The translations under genes and the position numbers were made by a program. Positions 6,753 through 8,854 of a DNA stretch of 8,854 bases are shown one piece after another. The notes beneath the pieces were generated by a model that was given only the letters and a program-made list of their open reading frames with translations, searched no databases and was not told the DNA's origin. Source of the stretch: an uncultured Pseudomonas sp. (lineage in GTDB: Bacteria > Pseudomonadota > Gammaproteobacteria > Pseudomonadales > Pseudomonadaceae); contig NZ_CAMPHN010000174.1 in assembly GCF_946885885.1 (NCBI RefSeq), positions 1-8,854 of the forward strand, in the 5' to 3' direction. Within the stretch, counting starts at the first letter, position 1. Every line of letters begins with the position of its first letter.

Positions 6753-6791
6753 AAGCCGATCTGCTTGATCGCAGGCAAGCCTAGTCGGCTT
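6753..6791 (-). other. Long-stem hairpin between the YchJ-like gene and the six-cysteine gene
   Basis: AAGCCGA (6753-6759) pairs with TCGGCTT (6785-6791) around a 25-nt loop that itself contains CTGC/GCAG and GCTTG/CAAGC complementarities. It has no U-tract on the leftward side, so it could be a weak terminator of the YchJ-like gene or part of the leader of the next gene. I see no clear promoter in 6730-6814. Confidence 0.35.
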
Positions 6792-6814
6792 TGCGATTCA
6801 GTCCAGGCTGGAAG

Positions 6815-7291
6815 TTACGAGAAATAGGCCGCGCAGCATTTCTTGAATTTCTGCCCGCTGGCGCAAGGGCAGGGATCGTTACGGCCCGCGTGCAGGACGA
6901 CCGTGGGGTCGATGAAATACCAGCGGTCGTCGCGCTGAACGAACGCGGAGCGTTCGCGATGACGATGTTCGCCGCCTTCATCCCGCCAATGGGCGGCGAA
7001 GGTGACGAACGCATGGGGCGGTTGGCCGCCCAGCTCCTCGCTGCTCTCGACCGTCAGGCCGAGCCACTTGCTCTGGCTGCTCCAGGCACTTATGGCGTCG
7101 CGGTCCAGCGCCGCTTGCTGGGCGGGCAGGGTGGTGGCCACCAGGTAATCGATCAAGCCCAGCACATAGGCGCAATAGCGCGAACGCATCAGGGCCTGAG
7201 CGCTCGCCGCGGCTGTGCCGCCGTGACAGGGCTGGCAGCAATGGGCGTATGGCTGGCCGCTGCCGCAGGGGCAGTTCTGGATACCGATCAT
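6815..7291 (-). CDS. ychJ: YchJ-family (UPF0225) protein with N- and C-terminal SEC-C motifs
   Basis: This 158-residue protein, about the usual length for the family, has a SEC-C motif at each end. The first is [13 protein letters not shown] (C7, C9, C18, C19) and the second is [16 protein letters not shown] (C141, C143, C152, C153). Between them lies an NTF2-like domain (about 28-130) with [13 protein letters not shown], the family-typical SKWLGL and the closing WYFIDP. The C-terminal copy has Ala instead of the usual Gly after CPC. SEC-C motifs bind zinc; the cellular role of YchJ is unknown. The gene begins 4 nt after the stop of the preceding gene with only a weak GGTGG-type ribosome site, so translation is probably coupled. 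The gene symbol denotes family membership, not proven orthology. Confidence 0.88.
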   Translation of the reverse strand: MIGIQNCPCGSGQPYAHCCQPCHGGTAAASAQALMRSRYCAYVLGLIDYLVATTLPAQQAALDRDAISAWSSQSKWLGLTVESSEELGGQPPHAFVTFAAHWRDEGGEHRHRERSAFVQRDDRWYFIDPTVVLHAGRNDPCPCASGQKFKKCCAAYFS

Positions 7292-7295
7292 GCCA

Positions 7296-7793
7296 TCACC
7301 ACCAATACTTGCCGAACATCTCGGGATTGGCCCAGAACTTGGCGTTTAGCCAGTCAGGAACCTGTTTGTAATCGAGCAGGTCGTAAGTGAACAAACTCAG
7401 AGTCTGCTCACCACGCTGAAAGTGCTCGCTGGCTTGTAAGGCCAAGGAATAAAAATCGACGTCTTGCCAGGCGCTGGCTTGCAGATCGACCAATACGGCC
7501 AAACGACTGGCGTTCAGGTTGCGAATGCCGCCGAGCAGCTCGAGCCCTGCGCGTTTGGGCAGGTGTTCGAGGCAATCGGCCACCAACGCCAGATCGAAAC
7601 GTTGCGCCGCGAGTTCCGCCGGTAGCGCACCTGCCGGCGCATGGGCGATCAGGCAGTCGGGGTGCGCGGCCTGATAAGCCGCGACGGCGGGCAGTTCGCT
7701 GGCACCGACCAATAGCAGGCGAGCAGGAAGATAGCGTGCCAATAGCGCGGCGATAGCCTGTTGCGGGGTGCGCGATGAAAGATTGTCAGTCAT
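7296..7793 (-). CDS. Methyltransferase-like Rossmann protein of unknown function (DUF6231-like)
   Basis: This 165-residue protein has a SAM-methyltransferase-like start: RLLLVGAS (25-32) resembles the glycine-rich motif I strand-loop, and [14 protein letters not shown] (66-79) resembles the post-motif strand and helix seen in class I methyltransferases, followed by a LAVLVDL strand (98-104). The glycine loop is reduced to a single Gly and the protein is short, so catalysis is uncertain. The C-terminus [10 protein letters not shown] is distinctive and matches my memory of a Pseudomonas-restricted family; the DUF number is recalled and uncertain. Start 7793 is supported by GAGGA (complement 7800-7804), 6 nt upstream. 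It forms a two-gene operon with the YchJ-like gene and diverges from the OmpA-like gene. Confidence 0.75.
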   Translation of the reverse strand: MTDNLSSRTPQQAIAALLARYLPARLLLVGASELPAVAAYQAAHPDCLIAHAPAGALPAELAAQRFDLALVADCLEHLPKRAGLELLGGIRNLNASRLAVLVDLQASAWQDVDFYSLALQASEHFQRGEQTLSLFTYDLLDYKQVPDWLNAKFWANPEMFGKYWW

Positions 7794-7955
7794 TGAAGAT
7801 CCTCGACCATGGACGGGAAGATTAACGCGCGCTTTATGTGGGGCATAGAGCGAATCTTTCTGGCCGAGGAGTCAAATAGCTATGGCGAATTTTACTGTCG
7901 ACGTCTTTAATGCTTAAGTGTCGGTTTTACGCCGATCCCCATAGGAGAAATGCAT

Positions 7956-8588
7956 ATGAGTATTGTAAGGAAGGCCGTACCCCTTATCCTGGCAACCAGT
8001 TTTCTGACCGGTTGTGCCGGTTTACAGAAAACCGATTGGCCAACCTGTGCGGCGGTTGGTGGTGTTGGCGGTGCGGCTCTCGGCGCGATCGAAAGTTCGA
8101 CCTGGGCCGCTGGCGGTGCAGCAGTGGGTGCCGGCATGGCCGCTGCTTATTGCTGGGTGCATGGCGCTTCTGACGAGCAAGTGGTCATGGTCGAAGAGAC
8201 TATGGTCGAAGAAGCGGCTGCGCCGGAAGAGCCAGCTGAAGCGGTGCGTGTGGAATTGGACGTGAAGTTCGATTTCGACAAGGCCCAGGTTAAGGATGAC
8301 AGCTACGGCGACATCAAAAACCTTGCCGACTTCATGAACCAATACCCGCAAACCACCACTGTGGTCGAAGGTCATACCGACTCCGTCGGCAGCGATGCCT
8401 ATAACCAGGGCCTCTCCGAGCGTCGTGCCAATGCGGTGCGTGACGTGCTGGTCAACCAGTACGGCGTATCGGGCGATCGGGTCAACGCGGTAGGTTATGG
8501 CGAAGCGCGTCCGGTGGCCGATAACGGCACCGACAGCGGCCGTGCGATCAACCGTCGTGTGGAAGCGGAAGTCGAAGCACGCCCCTAA
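7956..8588 (+). CDS. OmpA-family peptidoglycan-associated lipoprotein
   Basis: This 210-residue protein has a lipoprotein signal ending in LTGC (C20), then a Gly/Ala-rich glycine-zipper-like stretch (about 33-64, AVGGVGGAALGA and AAGGAAVGAGMAAA), an acidic linker (79-96) and an OmpA C-terminal domain (about 97-207). The domain has the signature EGHTDSVGSDAYNQGLSERR, with D142 and R157 at the positions that bind meso-diaminopimelate of peptidoglycan. It probably anchors outer membrane to cell wall; it is not a Pal/Tol protein, having no tol or ybgF neighbours here. Two in-frame ATGs occur in ATGCATATG; 7956 is preferred because AGGAG (7943-7947) is 8 nt away, versus 2 nt for the first. The promoter region 7794-7949 has no convincing -35/-10. 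Its stop codon coincides with a mobile-element target duplication. Confidence 0.9.
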   Translation: MSIVRKAVPLILATSFLTGCAGLQKTDWPTCAAVGGVGGAALGAIESSTWAAGGAAVGAGMAAAYCWVHGASDEQVVMVEETMVEEAAAPEEPAEAVRVELDVKFDFDKAQVKDDSYGDIKNLADFMNQYPQTTTVVEGHTDSVGSDAYNQGLSERRANAVRDVLVNQYGVSGDRVNAVGYGEARPVADNGTDSGRAINRRVEAEVEARP

Positions 8589-8727
8589 CAGGCCGTTGAA
8601 AAACGTTGGCGAGGAAGCCAGCGCAAGGCAAAAACAGGCGAAAAAGCGGAGTTTACAGCTGTAAATGAGCATTTTGAGCCTGTTTTTAACGCCGCGATGG
8701 CAACGCAGGCAGTTTTTCAACAGCCTG
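8589..8727. mobile_element. 139-bp MITE-like inverted-repeat element with CTAA target duplication
   Basis: The ends CAGGCcGTTGAAAAAC (8589-8604) and GTTTTTCAACaGCCTG (8712-8727) are inverted repeats matching at 15 of 16 positions. Internal symmetric blocks AAAAACAGGC (8630-8639) and GCCTGTTTTT (8678-8687), and a central perfect 14-bp palindrome TTTACAGCTGTAAA (8652-8665), are centred on the same axis. CTAA flanks both ends (8585-8588 and 8728-8731), a 4-bp target duplication. There is no plausible gene inside. CTAA fits the YTAR target of IS5-type transposases, so mobilisation by an IS5-like element is inferred. I recall similar repeats scattered in Pseudomonas genomes. The folded transcript could also act as a 3' hairpin for the OmpA-family gene. 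Confidence 0.85.
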
Positions 8728-8752
8728 CTAAAGCATGCGTAGCCCGGGCGAC

Positions 8753-8850
8753 AGACCCTAAGCTGGCAACCGGCCAGTTTTCGATTTGTTAAGCCTGGGC
8801 GGTAGGTCTTTACTTCTGTGTTACCGGCACCTACGCCGGTGACACAGGAG
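8753..8850 (+). promoter_or_regulatory. Structured leader with Shine-Dalgarno-sequestering hairpin for a gene starting just past the window
   Basis: A 16-bp uninterrupted stem (8813-8828 with 8835-8850; 14 Watson-Crick and two G-U pairs) closes a six-base loop ACCTAC. The AGGAG at 8846-8850 is entirely inside its 3' arm. The loop plus next three bases (8829-8837) can instead pair with 8798-8807 (GGC, one bulge, GTAGGT). A third pairing, AGACC (8753-8757) with GGTCT (8805-8809), competes with that alternative. A smaller hairpin AAGCTGGC/GCCAGTTT spans 8760-8780. The expected start codon would be a few bases after 8854. The layout resembles a riboswitch or thermometer, but I match it to no known class. 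A possible promoter (TTGTTA 8786-8791, 17 bp, TTTACT 8809-8814) would start transcription near 8821 and would remove the 5' arm, so the switch reading depends on an upstream start. Confidence 0.6.
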
Positions 8851-8854
8851 AACT

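Noticed and set aside
7794..7949. Promoter or small RNA upstream of the OmpA-family gene
   Set aside because: Candidates such as TTTACT 7891-7896 with CTTAAG 7913-7918 are too far from consensus to support a call, and no terminator-like hairpin is present.
7950..7955. First ATG of ATGCATATG as start of the OmpA-family gene
   Set aside because: AGGAG is only 2 nt from it but 8 nt from the second ATG. The same arrangement occurs at the start of the six-cysteine gene (6729-6735); I treat the repeat of ATGCATATG as coincidence.
8589..8727. Truncated transposase gene or CRISPR-like repeat in the inverted-repeat element
   Set aside because: There is no coding frame of useful length and only one inverted-repeat unit with no spaced direct repeats.

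Overview
The window looks like chromosomal DNA of a Pseudomonas-type gammaproteobacterium (Pseudomonas sensu lato, possibly the mendocina/stutzeri/alcaligenes side). The reasons are high GC with GC-rich third codon positions, a QuiP-type acyl-homoserine lactone acylase, an NrtR/nicotinamidase divergon, and a neighbourhood of YchJ plus an OmpA-like lipoprotein. The genus call comes from recalled protein families, not from a search.

Layout. (1) Positions 1-950: the first 12 codons of a leftward nicotinamidase-like gene (pncA) diverge from a rightward NrtR-family regulator of NAD metabolism. A 29-bp near-perfect palindrome at 66-94 covers the -10 and spacer of the pncA promoter and is a good candidate NrtR operator. 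A hairpin terminator follows nrtR. (2) 1034-3571: a leftward, full-length penicillin-acylase-family lipoprotein, QuiP. (3) 3679-4852: a leftward three-gene operon encoding a LEA/WHy lipoprotein, a 65-residue His-rich SEC-C mini-protein and a DUF2489 membrane protein. (4) 4966-5538: a rightward gene of unknown function with an Ala/Pro linker and a short repeated C-terminal motif. (5) 5599-6729: a leftward secreted protein of unknown function with six cysteines. (6) 6815-7793: a leftward coupled pair, a Rossmann/methyltransferase-like protein and a YchJ-like protein with two SEC-C motifs. (7) 7956-8588: a rightward OmpA-family lipoprotein. (8) 8589-8727: a 139-bp non-coding inverted-repeat element (MITE-like) with a CTAA duplication that includes the ompA stop codon. 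(9) 8728-8854: an apparent leader of a gene that starts just past the window end. It ends in a 16-bp uninterrupted hairpin that buries the whole Shine-Dalgarno sequence, and an upstream segment could pair with the hairpin loop instead.

How the parts relate. Two regulatory stories stand out: NAD-linked control at the left edge, and a possible RNA switch, thermometer or other translational control at the right edge. The middle is mostly cell-envelope genes (three lipoproteins, one inner-membrane protein, one secreted protein) mixed with small zinc-finger-like SEC-C proteins. There is no prophage, CRISPR, tRNA, rRNA or toxin-antitoxin signature. The best candidates for something undescribed are the SD-sequestering leader at 8753-8850 and the His-rich SEC-C protein with its operon.
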